From JBHYDC01 sp051861205 (GTDB taxonomy: Bacteria > Pseudomonadota > Alphaproteobacteria > Rhizobiales > Pleomorphomonadaceae), in assembly GCA_051861205.1 (NCBI GenBank), contig JBHYDC010000005.1, forward strand, positions 141,535-205,534: 64,000 nt of DNA. The letters run 5' to 3'. Shown here piece after piece: positions 27,163 to 36,600 of the stretch. The number at the start of each line of letters is the position of its first letter. Position 1 is the stretch's first letter. The notes under the pieces were generated by a model. It made no database searches, was not told the origin of the DNA, and saw nothing but the letters and a program-made list of their open reading frames with translations. Made by a program: the position numbers and the translations under genes.

Positions 27163-27912
27163 TCAATGCGTGCCGGTCATCCGGCAGATCCGGCACACGC
27201 CGGCAAGGCGGATCCGGTCGTTCTTTTCGATCCCGATCACGCCGCGCCGCTTCATGTCGGACAGCACGCGGCTCACGGTTTCGATGGTGAGGCCGAGATA
27301 ATCGGCGATTTCCTGCCGGGTCATGCGCAGCACGATCACCTTGTCGTCCTCGCCCGCGCGGGGTCCCGGACACCCCACCACGCCCCGGTTCGGCACGAAG
27401 CGCATCAGGAAGCTCGCCACCCGCTCGGAGGCCGACTTGCGGCCCAGCAGCACGGCATGGGAATGCAGCGCCTCGATCCGGCTCATCAGGCAGCGGTTGA
27501 CGTGGCTCTGAAGCTCGCTCGAACGTTCGATGTCGCGCCGGTCCAAGCTGCGCACGCTCGATGAAACCAGTGTTTCCGCCGAACAGTCGTAGATCCCGGT
27601 CATGGAAAGCCCGAACAGATCGCCCGGCCCCAAGATATCCACCACCTGCCGCCGCCCGTCCGCCAGAATGCGGTAGAGCATCACCGACCCGCTCGCCACT
27701 TCGAACACATGGCTTGCCGCATCGTCCTCATGGAAGAGGATCGTATGCGAATCATGGCTTTCCGTGCGGGTCTTGGGCGATTGGAGATAGGCGGCCCAGG
27801 CGCTGTCGTCGCCCGCCGTGCGCCGCGTCGTCCCGGCATACCGGCCGTTGCCCTGATCCCGGCCGTTCTGGTGCGGATGCGCCCCTGGCGCCGTGTTGAG
27901 TTCGGCGTACAT
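27163..27912 (-). CDS. fixK: Crp/Fnr-family regulator, FixK/FnrN type
   Basis: A 249-residue regulator with a cyclic-nucleotide-like beta domain (about 55-150), dimer helix and winged helix-turn-helix. The recognition helix TIETVSRVLSDMKRRG (210-225) has the E-x2-S-R pattern of FNR proteins that bind TTGAT-N4-ATCAA, the boxes found before ccoG and hemA. The N-terminal cysteine cluster that holds the 4Fe-4S cluster in FNR/FnrN is missing. Cysteines are at 110, 141, 181 and, in a C-terminal C-x2-C, 240 and 243. It may therefore be FixK-like, controlled by FixLJ rather than by its own cluster (inference). A strong AGGAGGG site precedes ATG 27912. Confidence 0.9.
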   Translation of the reverse strand: MYAELNTAPGAHPHQNGRDQGNGRYAGTTRRTAGDDSAWAAYLQSPKTRTESHDSHTILFHEDDAASHVFEVASGSVMLYRILADGRRQVVDILGPGDLFGLSMTGIYDCSAETLVSSSVRSLDRRDIERSSELQSHVNRCLMSRIEALHSHAVLLGRKSASERVASFLMRFVPNRGVVGCPGPRAGEDDKVIVLRMTRQEIADYLGLTIETVSRVLSDMKRRGVIGIEKNDRIRLAGVCRICRMTGTH

Positions 27913-28158
27913 CGTCCCTCCTCGCGGGCCGTGTCACCGGCCCCCCGTTTGGGGGTTCTCGTCTCGTCGCACCCATCCGTCCACGGGCACCGCGACGCGG
28001 GACCTCGCCTCACCGAGGCGTTTCCGTCCGATCCGTCCGATCGTTCGGAATGTCCCAAACCCCTTGCACAAGCGAACGATACGAGGCTTCGCCGCGCCGC
28101 AAAATTCCGGTCGGCTACGTAGGATGCGATACTTACGGACGAGTACGGATGCGCCGGA

Positions 28159-28554
28159 TCAACGGCGCAGCCAGAGCCAAAGCCCAAAGGCGCCAAGCCC
28201 CACGACATAGCCAAGATGCTTGGCGCCCTTGGCGAATCCCGCCGCCGACATCACCGCATAAGCGTCGATGGCAGCGATAAAGGCCCCCGCGAGAAGCAGC
28301 GCCGCCAGCGCCGTCCTGTGGTCCAGCCAAATGAGCGCGAGCCCGGTCAGCGCTAGGCCCATGTTGCGGGCGCCGAACGCCTGCACAAAGGCAAGGCCAG
28401 AGCCGGTCTCGATCCCGACGCCGAAAAAGGCCGAGGCCGGACCCGGCATCAGCACCGCGCGGGCCCCCAGCAGAAAGAAGGCGGCAACGGCGCCGAGCGC
28501 GATCCACGTCGTCGGGGCGTTCCAAGGCAGTGAGCGGATGATTGTATCGGACAT
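28159..28554 (-). CDS. Small membrane protein, DUF4267-like
   Basis: A 131-residue protein with four predicted membrane helices (about 15-38, 50-70, 75-100, 108-130) and few charged residues. LMPGPASAFFGVGIETGSGLAFVQAFGARNMGLAL resembles the DUF4267 family pattern (reduced charge, GxRD/N-like motif after helix 2); this is from memory. The start is ATG 28554, with AAGGAGAT five bases upstream. It is divergent from a LysR regulator, and the 112-base gap carries ATACC...GGTAT half-sites (28625-28651), so it is a plausible LysR target. Confidence 0.75.
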   Translation of the reverse strand: MSDTIIRSLPWNAPTTWIALGAVAAFFLLGARAVLMPGPASAFFGVGIETGSGLAFVQAFGARNMGLALTGLALIWLDHRTALAALLLAGAFIAAIDAYAVMSAAGFAKGAKHLGYVVGLGAFGLWLWLRR

Positions 28555-28666
28555 GGCGATCTCCTTGATAAGACGCCGCATCCTCCGCTTGCCGGCTCTC
28601 GACTGCTATCGCCAATAATGCAAAGATACCTTCCATCTATGAAACGGGTATTCCGACGAGCACCCT

Positions 28667-29539
28667 ATGGATTGGGCCGACCTTCGCATCTTCCGCATCG
28701 CCGCCGAAGAGCCCACGCTGACGGCTGCGGCCCGGCGGCTGCGGCTGTCCGTCGCCACCGTTTCGCGGCGTATCGACGCGCTCGAAGCCGCCCTCGGCCT
28801 CACCCTGTTCGATCGGTCGCAAGAAGGCGCCGCCCTCACCGCGCACGGCCGGGCGCTTCTCACCCGCGCGCGGGTCGCCGCGAGCGCGATAGACGATGTG
28901 GGCCGTCTTGCCGCCAGCTTGCGATCCGGCGGCTGGGTCGATCCCATCCGCATCTCCGCCACCGAACCCATCATCGTCGAGATTTTGGCGCCCGCCCTGC
29001 CCCGCCTGATCGACCGCAAGCTGGACCTTCAGGTCGATCTCGTGAGCGAGAACGACGTCGTCAGCCTTGCCTCGCGCCAAGCCGAACTTGCGATTCGATT
29101 CGCCCAGCCGGCCGGCGCCAGTCTCATAGCCCGCCGGCTGCCGTCGATCGCGACCGGGCTCTACGCCTCGTCGGCCTATCTCGCCGGCCGGCCGGCAGAC
29201 GCCATCGATCTGCGCCAGGAGCGGTTGCTCGGCTACGACGACAGATATGGCACGATCCCGGAGCGGGTCTGGGTGGATCGGATGGGTCTTGGCCCCTGCG
29301 TCGTCGCGCGGTCGTCGAGCACGCTTGCGCTTGCTGCGGCCACTGCGGCAGGTGCCGGAATCTCGCTTTTGCCACGGTTGATCGCGGGCCGGATGCCGGG
29401 CCTCGTCGCGCTTCCCATGACCGTTCCGCTTCCCGATCGCCCGGTCTGGCTTGTTATTCACCGAGACCTTGCCCGCGCCAAGCCGCTTCGGCCCGTTCGG
29501 GACTGGATCGTCGACGCGTTTCGCGCCCGCACCGGTTGA
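28667..29539 (+). CDS. LysR-family transcriptional regulator
   Basis: A 290-residue LysR protein. The N-terminal winged helix-turn-helix is DWADLRIFRIAAEEPTLTAAARRLRLSVATVSRRIDALEAALGLTLFDRS, followed by a linker helix and a type 2 periplasmic-binding-like effector domain from about residue 90. The effector is unknown. The gene is divergent from the DUF4267-like membrane protein, the classic LysR layout, and convergent with the receiver protein behind fixJ (eight-base gap). Confidence 0.93.
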   Translation: MDWADLRIFRIAAEEPTLTAAARRLRLSVATVSRRIDALEAALGLTLFDRSQEGAALTAHGRALLTRARVAASAIDDVGRLAASLRSGGWVDPIRISATEPIIVEILAPALPRLIDRKLDLQVDLVSENDVVSLASRQAELAIRFAQPAGASLIARRLPSIATGLYASSAYLAGRPADAIDLRQERLLGYDDRYGTIPERVWVDRMGLGPCVVARSSSTLALAAATAAGAGISLLPRLIAGRMPGLVALPMTVPLPDRPVWLVIHRDLARAKPLRPVRDWIVDAFRARTG

Positions 29540-29546
29540 AGCCGCG

Positions 29547-29894
29547 TCAGTCCGTCAGCGCCTCCAGCCAGTCAGCGGCGGGGGGTTTGCGCAGCACCTT
29601 GACCGACGCGATGCTGCGGGTCTCGCGTTCGATCGTCGCGGAGGATTTTCCCGAAATCACCACCATGCGCGGCGGCCGCGACAGCGCGGACAGCCACCTC
29701 GCAACTGCGCTGCCGCTTATTCCCGGCAGTCCAAGGTCCACGACGACCGTGTCTCCCGGACCGGGCGGACCGGCGGAGATGAACCCTTCTCCCGAGGCGA
29801 ACACGCGGGTCTCATGGCCGGCGCCCGCCAATAGTGCCTGCAAGGCATCGGCAACAGCGTCGTCATCTTCAACGATGTAAAATGCCACACCCAT
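29547..29894 (-). CDS. Single-domain receiver protein behind fixJ
   Basis: A 115-residue CheY-like receiver without output domain. The acidic pocket is EDDD (9-12), the phosphoacceptor is Asp53 in VVVDLGLPG, the switch Ser lies in VVISGKS and the conserved Lys in VLRKPPA. Sequence style (IVEDDDAVADALQALL...ASGEGFI) is FixJ/NtrC-receiver-like. It lies 77 bases downstream of fixJ on the same strand, so it may be part of the fixLJ unit and act as a phosphate sink or branch partner of FixL (inference). Confidence 0.82.
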   Translation of the reverse strand: MGVAFYIVEDDDAVADALQALLAGAGHETRVFASGEGFISAGPPGPGDTVVVDLGLPGISGSAVARWLSALSRPPRMVVISGKSSATIERETRSIASVKVLRKPPAADWLEALTD

Positions 29895-29971
29895 GTCCTC
29901 GGCACGAGAAAGGCGAGAGCATCAAAGCTGCGGCTCCATTTTCCTAGTGTGCCTTGATCGAGCGCGGATTT

Positions 29972-30601
29972 TTATCCGTGTTCACCCGTACTCGCAGTCA
30001 ACACGATGCGAACGAGGTCGGCGGCGTTGCGGGCCCCCAGTTTTTCCATGATTCGAGCCCTGTGTACCTCGATCGTCCTAGGAGAAATACCGAGGCGGCG
30101 GCCCGCTTCCTTGTTGGAGGCGCCCGCCGTGATCTCGCGCAGCACGTCGCGCTCGCGCGGCGTCAGCAGGGCGGCGCCGGGGAAATCATCGGGGTCGCGG
30201 GGTTTGCCGTCGTTCAGCGCCATGGTCGCCAGCGCATCGCGCACCCGCGTCACCACCGTGTCGGCATCGAAGGGCTTCTCGATGAAATCCACCGCGCCCA
30301 GCTTGATCGCGTTCACCGCCATCGGAATATCGCCTTGGCCGGAGATCACGAACACCGGGGCGGGGAAATTGGTCACGTCCATGGCTTTCAGAACATCCAG
30401 CCCGGACCGGCCCGGCATGTGAACGTCCAAAAGCACGCAGGTCGGCGCATCGGTTTTGATCGCATCCAGGAAATCGTCGCCATTGGCGAAAGCCAGCACG
30501 GCGAAGCCTTCCAAGTCGAAGACGACGCCGAGCGCATCGCGGATCGACGGGTCGTCATCCACGATGAAGATCGTACCGCTGTCGAGGTCGGCCATTGTCA
30601 T
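29972..30601 (-). CDS. fixJ: Response regulator FixJ
   Basis: FixJ is the partner of the oxygen sensor FixL; when phosphorylated it activates transcription of fixK-type genes. The 209-residue protein has a receiver with Asp59 in VLLDVHMPGRSG, the conserved VFVISGQGDIPMAV and DFIEKPFDAD, a Q-rich-free linker and a LuxR-type helix-turn-helix (LTPRERDVLREITAGASNKEAGRRLGISPRTIEVHRARIMEKLGARNAADLVRI). The ATG overlaps the fixL stop (ATGA); ATG two codons later has a better ribosome site. Family and position agree, so the name is secure. Confidence 0.95.
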   Translation of the reverse strand: MTMADLDSGTIFIVDDDPSIRDALGVVFDLEGFAVLAFANGDDFLDAIKTDAPTCVLLDVHMPGRSGLDVLKAMDVTNFPAPVFVISGQGDIPMAVNAIKLGAVDFIEKPFDADTVVTRVRDALATMALNDGKPRDPDDFPGAALLTPRERDVLREITAGASNKEAGRRLGISPRTIEVHRARIMEKLGARNAADLVRIVLTASTGEHG

Positions 30602-31770
30602 CCTTTCGCTGTTGCGAGGGGTGTTTCGGTCGCGTCCCCAGCGGGCAGGGAGAGCGTGAAGGTTGCCCCGCGGCCTTCGCCGCCGGGATCCGCGGTCAGG
30701 TCGCCGCCGTGATTCTGCGCGATCGAGCGGGAGATCGCCAGACCCAGCCCCATGCCTGTTTTCTTGGTGCTGGAGAAGGTGCGGAACAATTGCTGGGCGA
30801 TTTCCGGGGTAAATCCCGGCCCGCTGTCAGCCACCGACAGCATCGCCGTTGCGCTGCCGTGGCGGATGTTGACCTCCACCCAGCGGCCGTCGCTGTCTTT
30901 CGCCACTTCCACCGCGTTGCGCAGAAGGTTGACGACGATCTGCTGGATCTGGATCGGATCCACATCCACCATCACCGGCTTGCGCGGGAACATGCGGCGG
31001 ATCACGACGGTCGAGCCCTGCGCCACGAAATCCGACAGGTCGATCGCCTCGTTGACCACCTCGGTCAGATCCACATGCGTCCGCTCCGGCTCGCGTTTTT
31101 CCACCATCTGCCGCATGCGCTGAATGATGCCGCCGGCGCGCTCGGCCTCGGAGCGAGCCTTGTCCAGCACCTCCACCACGCGGTCGATCATGCCCGGCTG
31201 CTTCACCTGGCGCGTTACGGCCTGGAGATAGAGCATCAGCGCCGTCAGCGGCTGATTAAGCTCGTGCGCCATGGCCGCGCCCATCTCGTCCATCGCCGAG
31301 AGCCGCGTCATGTGAACGATCTGCGCCTGCAACTGCGACAGCCTCTGCTCCACCGCCTTGCGGGATCTGAGGTCGCGCAAGATGCCGATGAACTGCCGCC
31401 CCGCCGGGGTATGCGCCTCGCCCACGGACAATTCCACAGGGAACACCGTTCCGTCGCGATGCTTGCCGGCCACCTCGCGGCCGATACCGATAATGCGCCG
31501 CACGCCGGTTCCCCGGTAGTTGTCCATGTAACGGTCATGCGCGCCGGCATATTCGGGCGACATGATCATCTTCACATTTTCACCGATCACCTCTTCGGCG
31601 GAAAAGCCGAACAAGGCCTCGCAGCTCTTGTTGAAGGCCAGAATGCGGCCGGCCTCGTCGATCACCACGATGCCGTCGGCAGCCGTGTCCAAGACGCTGG
31701 CGAAGCGCGCTTCCGAAACGGCCGAGGAGTCCAGATCCTCATGGCCGCCCGTGGGAGACAGGTTGGTCAT
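30598..31770 (-). CDS. fixL: Oxygen-sensing histidine kinase FixL (heme PAS)
   Basis: FixL binds heme in a PAS domain; oxygen binding switches off the kinase. From ATG 31770 the protein has 390 residues and no membrane segment, like the soluble Bradyrhizobium form. The heme PAS motif is present: the proximal histidine in YAGAHDRYMDNY (His78) and the distal arginine in RRIIGIGREVAGK (Arg98), followed by the RDGTVFPVELSVGE signature. The kinase H-box is MAHELNQPLTAL (His169), with N-box NLLRNAVE and G-boxes DSGPGF and GMGLGLAI. In-frame TTG 31836 immediately after the aminotransferase stop would add 22 residues. Operon: aminotransferase, fixL, fixJ, receiver. Confidence 0.94.
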   Translation of the reverse strand: MTNLSPTGGHEDLDSSAVSEARFASVLDTAADGIVVIDEAGRILAFNKSCEALFGFSAEEVIGENVKMIMSPEYAGAHDRYMDNYRGTGVRRIIGIGREVAGKHRDGTVFPVELSVGEAHTPAGRQFIGILRDLRSRKAVEQRLSQLQAQIVHMTRLSAMDEMGAAMAHELNQPLTALMLYLQAVTRQVKQPGMIDRVVEVLDKARSEAERAGGIIQRMRQMVEKREPERTHVDLTEVVNEAIDLSDFVAQGSTVVIRRMFPRKPVMVDVDPIQIQQIVVNLLRNAVEVAKDSDGRWVEVNIRHGSATAMLSVADSGPGFTPEIAQQLFRTFSSTKKTGMGLGLAISRSIAQNHGGDLTADPGGEGRGATFTLSLPAGDATETPLATAKG

Positions 31771-31836
31771 CACATAACCGCCGCATCTCGGGCCCGCCGC
31801 GAGACCTGTTCGCAGCGCGGCCATCCGGATAAACAA

Positions 31837-33042
31837 TTACATATCAGACCGGCCGTCCAGCCATTGAGTCAATCGGTCTGCCGCTATTTTCAGGCGTTCC
31901 TCACTCCGTGCGAAGCAAAGGCGCATAAATCCGGCTCCCGCAGCGCCGAAGGCGGTGCCCGGCGCAAGCCCGACATTGGCCTCGTCAACGAGACGCAACC
32001 CTAGTTTACGGGTATCCGGCTCACCGTCGATCGCAAAGAATAGGTAGAACGCCCCATGCGGGCGCGCGAACCGCACACGGCCCGTCCCCGCCAAGGCGTC
32101 CGATACGATATCGCGCCCCTTATGGGCCCGCGCCACCTGTAGGCCTAAAAATCCCTCGCCCTGTTCCAAGGCCGCGATCGCCGCCCGCTGCATGAACACG
32201 GCCGTTCCGGAACTCGAATATTGGATGAGATTTTGCATCGTCTCGGCGATTGCCGGGGGAACTTCCAGCCAGCCGATGCGCCAGCCGGTCATCGCCCAGT
32301 TCTTCGAGAAAGTGTTTACGAAGATAAGCTTGTCGCTCTCGTCGATGATCTCATGGAACGACGGCGCCGGCCGGCCGCCGGTCTCGAACACGAAGCGGCC
32401 GTAAACCTCATCGGCGATGATCCACAGTCCATGCCGGCGCGCCAGCGCCAGTATAGCCGACAGCATCGACCGGTCCGCCGTCCAGCCCGTGGGGTTGGAG
32501 GGCGAATTGACGAAGATCGCGCGGGTGCGGGGCGTCACCGCCGCCTCCAGCCGCTCGATGTCCAGCACCCAGCCGTCATTGCCGAAGCTCATCGGCACGT
32601 CCACGGGCCGCGCGCCGCGCACGCCCACCGCCGCCGCGAAATTGGGCCAAGCCGGCGTCGGCACCAGCACCTCATCGCCCGCCGCCGCCACCGCCGTGAT
32701 CGCCAGTTGAATCGCGTGCATGCCGCTGTTCGTCACGATGAAGCGGTCCGGCTGGAACGGGCGGCCGAACACGCCGCCGTAAACGCGGGTGTGATAATCG
32801 GCCAGCGCCGCGCGAAACTCCGGTAGGCCGGACTGCAAGGTGTAGAAGGTCTCGCCCGCCGCTAGCGACCGGCTCGCCGCCTCGCATATGAAATCGGGCG
32901 TCGGCAGATCGCCCTCGCCGGCCCAAAGCGGGATGATGCCGGGCTTTGAAAAGCCGTGCCGCATCACCTCCACGATCCCGCTCGGGGGCGCGCCCACGGC
33001 ATCCCGCGTCAGCTTCTCCAGAAACTCAACGGGCCTTTGCAT
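31837..33042 (-). CDS. Class I/II PLP-dependent aminotransferase
   Basis: A 401-residue fold-type I aminotransferase. The PLP lysine is in VNTFSKNWAMTGWRIGW, the cofactor ring is contacted by the NSPSNPTGW asparagine and the ADEVYGRFVF aspartate-tyrosine pair, and the substrate arginine is in FMRLCFARSEE. Overall style (PLWAGEGDLPTPDFICEAA, YTLQSGLPEFRAAL) is that of aspartate/aromatic-type enzymes. The substrate cannot be fixed. It directly abuts fixL on the same strand, which is an unexpected operon partner for an oxygen sensor. Confidence 0.92.
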   Translation of the reverse strand: MQRPVEFLEKLTRDAVGAPPSGIVEVMRHGFSKPGIIPLWAGEGDLPTPDFICEAASRSLAAGETFYTLQSGLPEFRAALADYHTRVYGGVFGRPFQPDRFIVTNSGMHAIQLAITAVAAAGDEVLVPTPAWPNFAAAVGVRGARPVDVPMSFGNDGWVLDIERLEAAVTPRTRAIFVNSPSNPTGWTADRSMLSAILALARRHGLWIIADEVYGRFVFETGGRPAPSFHEIIDESDKLIFVNTFSKNWAMTGWRIGWLEVPPAIAETMQNLIQYSSSGTAVFMQRAAIAALEQGEGFLGLQVARAHKGRDIVSDALAGTGRVRFARPHGAFYLFFAIDGEPDTRKLGLRLVDEANVGLAPGTAFGAAGAGFMRLCFARSEERLKIAADRLTQWLDGRSDM

Positions 33043-33237
33043 CTTGATCTCCGAAGTCTGGAACGGTTTCCTATCGACCTGACGAGTCCGTCCGGCCGCA
33101 AAGCGTTCCAGGCGCGCGACTCTTCAAGGGCGTCGCATCTTGGCACCCCTGATATCTGGCCCGACCGGCCTCGGAAAGCCCATCCTTCGCCAAACGCCCC
33201 CGATCCTATTTGCAACTCCATACGCGCCGGACATGGA

Positions 33238-33429
33238 TCAGTCCTTGGCGCGACGTGTCTCTGCAGCCTTCGCGGCGCGGGTGGCGAGGGTGTCCCGCAT
33301 GATCCGGGCATCTTCCATGAGATAGGGATCGTCGGAATACTCAGCCTCGATCATCTTGATCGCGGCCTCTAGCTCCTCCGACGGCGCATTGAGCGGAGGC
33401 GTATCGATGAGCACGTCGGGATTGGTCAT
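33238..33429 (-). CDS. Small hypothetical protein
   Basis: A 63-residue acidic-to-basic protein, MTNPDVLIDTPPLNAPSEELEAAIKMIEAEYSDDPYLMEDARIMRD... ending in a Lys/Arg/Ala-rich helix. Third positions are GC-rich as in real genes of this genome, which supports it. No ribosome site stands out. It is predicted mostly helical; function unknown to me. It lies upstream of the aminotransferase on the same strand, separated by 195 bases. Confidence 0.55.
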   Translation of the reverse strand: MTNPDVLIDTPPLNAPSEELEAAIKMIEAEYSDDPYLMEDARIMRDTLATRAAKAAETRRAKD

Positions 33430-33651
33430 GGGTCGAGAGCCTGTTCAATTTTGGCGTTGTGCGACTCGATCAGCTTTGCATGATCTTCGGGTATCACTCA
33501 ACCATAGCGGATGTAACTTCGCTTATCTCGATCTTCACGATCCTTCCTAACGCGAAAGGTCGATCCAGCCCAAGTCCGCGTCCGTCAAGGTTCCCCGTGG
33601 ACAAGCCGTCGATCCCGTGTTCGGATCGGTCAAGGGAGGTGCGTTGCGATC

Positions 33652-36600
33652 ATGTTGCAGGGCTGGGTCATTATCGTGGTCGCGCTCGTCTATATCGGCC
33701 TCCTGTTCGCGATCGCGAGCATCGGCGACCGGAAAGGCCGGCGGATATCACCGAGCCGGGGCCGCCCCACGATCTACGCCCTCTCGCTTGGGGTCTACTG
33801 CACGTCGTGGACCTTCTTCGGCGCGGTCGGCCTTGCCTCCACCAGCGGCTTCAGCTTCCTCACCATCTACATCGGGCCGCTCATCGTTTGGGGGCTCGGC
33901 TATCCCATCATCCGCAGGATCGTGCGGCTCGCCAAGGCCGAGCACATCACCTCGATCGCGGATTTTCTCTCCGCCCGCTACGGCAAGAACCAAGCCGTCG
34001 CCGCCACCGTGGCCGTCATCGCGGTCGTCGCCACGCTGCCCTACATCGCGCTCCAGTTGAAAGCCGTATCGAGTTCGGTGTCCGCGCTGATTTCCTACGA
34101 CACCGGCCAGCCCCTCGGGCAGATGCCCGTCATCGGCGACCTCGCGCTCTTCGTCGCGCTCACCATGGCCACCTTCGCCGTGTTGTTCGGCACCCGCCAC
34201 ATCGACGCGACGGAGCATCAGGAGGGCCTGATGCTGGCGGTCGCGGCCGAATCCCTCGTCAAGCTCGTCTGCCTCATTACCGTCGGCGTCTACGTCACCT
34301 TCGGCCTGTTCGACGGGCCGGCGGACCTTCTCGACAAGGCGTCCGCCGTCGGGGCTACCGCCATTTTCAGCGCGGATATGAATGGCGGCACCCTGCTTGC
34401 GCAGGCGCTTTTGTCCCTCTTTGCCATATTGTTGCTGCCGCGCCAGTTCCACGTCACAGTCGTCGAAAACAATTCTGACGCGGAAATCCGCCGCGCAACG
34501 TGGATGTTCCCGCTCTACCTCATTGCCATCAATCTCTTCATCGCGCCGATCGCGCTCGCCGGTCTCGTCACCTTCGATCAATCGACCAGCAGCGACCTCT
34601 TCGTCCTGCTCCTGCCCATGGAAGCGGGCAACGGCTTCGTCACGCTGATCGCCTTCGTCGGCGGTCTCTCCGCCGCCACCGCCATGGTGATCGTCGCCTG
34701 CGTCGCGCTCTCGATCATGATCTCGAACGACATCGTGATCCCCTTCCTCCTGCGCCGGCATCCGGAACAGGCCCTCACCCGCACCGATATGGGCCGGGTG
34801 CTGCTGCTCATCCGCCGCACCGCGATCTTCGTCCTCATGCTGGCGGGCTATGTCTACTACCGGGCCGCCGGGAATTCGGCCGCGCTCGCCACGATCGGCT
34901 TTCTCTCCTTCGCCGCCATCGCTCAGCTCGCGCCGGCCTTTCTGCTCGGCCTGATGTGGCGCGGCGCCACCGCGCGCGGCGCCATAGCTGGCATGATCGT
35001 CGGCTTTGCCTTGTGGATCTACACGCTGCTGATCCCCGCGCTCGCCGACTCCGGCCTCGTGCCGAGCGGCCTTCTGGAACACGGCCCATTCGGACTTGCC
35101 GTTTTCCGCCCGCAGGCGCTCTTCAACATCGCCTTCGAACCCTTCACCCACGGCGTTTTCTGGAGCCTCACGCTCAACGCGCTCACGCTCTTCTTCGTCT
35201 CGGTCATGCGCGAACCGCACCCGATCGAGCGCGCGCAGGCGTCCATCTTCGTGCCAACACAGTTTTCCCCCGCGCCGTCCTACCGGCTGTGGCGCACCTC
35301 CATCACCGTGGACGATCTTTGCACCACCGTCACCCGCTACATCGGCGAGGAGCGCGCCCAGCGCTCCTTCTCCCGCTACGCCCGGGAAAAGGGCACCACC
35401 CTCGAACCCTTGATGCCGGCCAGCGTGGATCTCGTTCGCTTCGCCGAACAGCTCCTTGCCAGCGCCATCGGCGCCGCCTCATCCAGGTTGGTGCTGTCGC
35501 TCCTCATCAAGCGGCGCGATCCCTCCACCAAGGCGGCGATGAAGCTGCTCGACGATGCCTCCGAGGCTATCCAATACTCGCGCGACCTCATGCAGATCGC
35601 GCTCGATCAGGTTGCCCAAGGCATCGGCGTTTTCGACAAGGACATCCGGCTGATCTGCTGGAACCGGCGCTACCGCGATCTCCTTGATCTGCCGGCCGAG
35701 TTCGGGCAGGTCGGCACCCCCCTCACCGAAATCCTACGCTATAACGCCGAGCGCGGCCTTTACGGCCGGGGCCACCCCGCCGATATCGTCGCCGCCCGGA
35801 TGGACGCCTTCGTCCGCCGCATGGCCACCGTGCAGGAAACGCTGCAACCCTCCGGCACCGTTCTCGAACTGCGCTCCAGCGCCATGCCCGACGGCGGCAT
35901 CGTGATGACCGCGACCGATATCACCGACCGCGTCGAGAGCGAGCGGGCGCTCGCCCGCGCCAACGAAACGCTGGAACGCCGGGTTCAGGAGCGCACCGAG
36001 GCGCTGCTTGCCGCCAACGAAGCGCTTGCTAGCGCCAAGGGCCTCGCCGATGAGGCCAACCTCGGCAAGACGCGCTTTCTCGCCGCCGCCAGCCACGACA
36101 TCCTGCAACCGCTCAACGCCGCCCGGCTCTACACCACCACCCTCGTGGAGCGCTATGCAGGGACCGACGCGGCCGATTTCATCGGCAACATCGACGCCTC
36201 GCTGGAATCGGTCGAGGAAATTCTCGGCGCCGTGCTCGACATGTCGCGTCTCGACACCGGTGCCATGAAGCCGGAGATCAGCATCGTCCGGCTCGACGAG
36301 ATCCTAAAGCCCCTGAAGCTCGAATTCGAGGCGATGGCCAAGGACAAGGGCCTCGATCTTCGCATCGTCACCTCCACCGCCGCCGTGCGGTCGGACCGGC
36401 GGCTCCTGCGCCGCCTCCTTCAGAACCTCATCTCCAACGCCATCAAATACACCCCCACCGGCCGCGTCCTCGTCGGCGTCCGGCGTCAGGGCGGCAAAGT
36501 CCGTGTCCGGGTCTACGACACCGGCATCGGCATTCCCCTCTCCAAACAAAAGACGATCTTCAAGGAGTTTCAGCGTCTGGAAGGTGGGGCCAAGGTGGCG

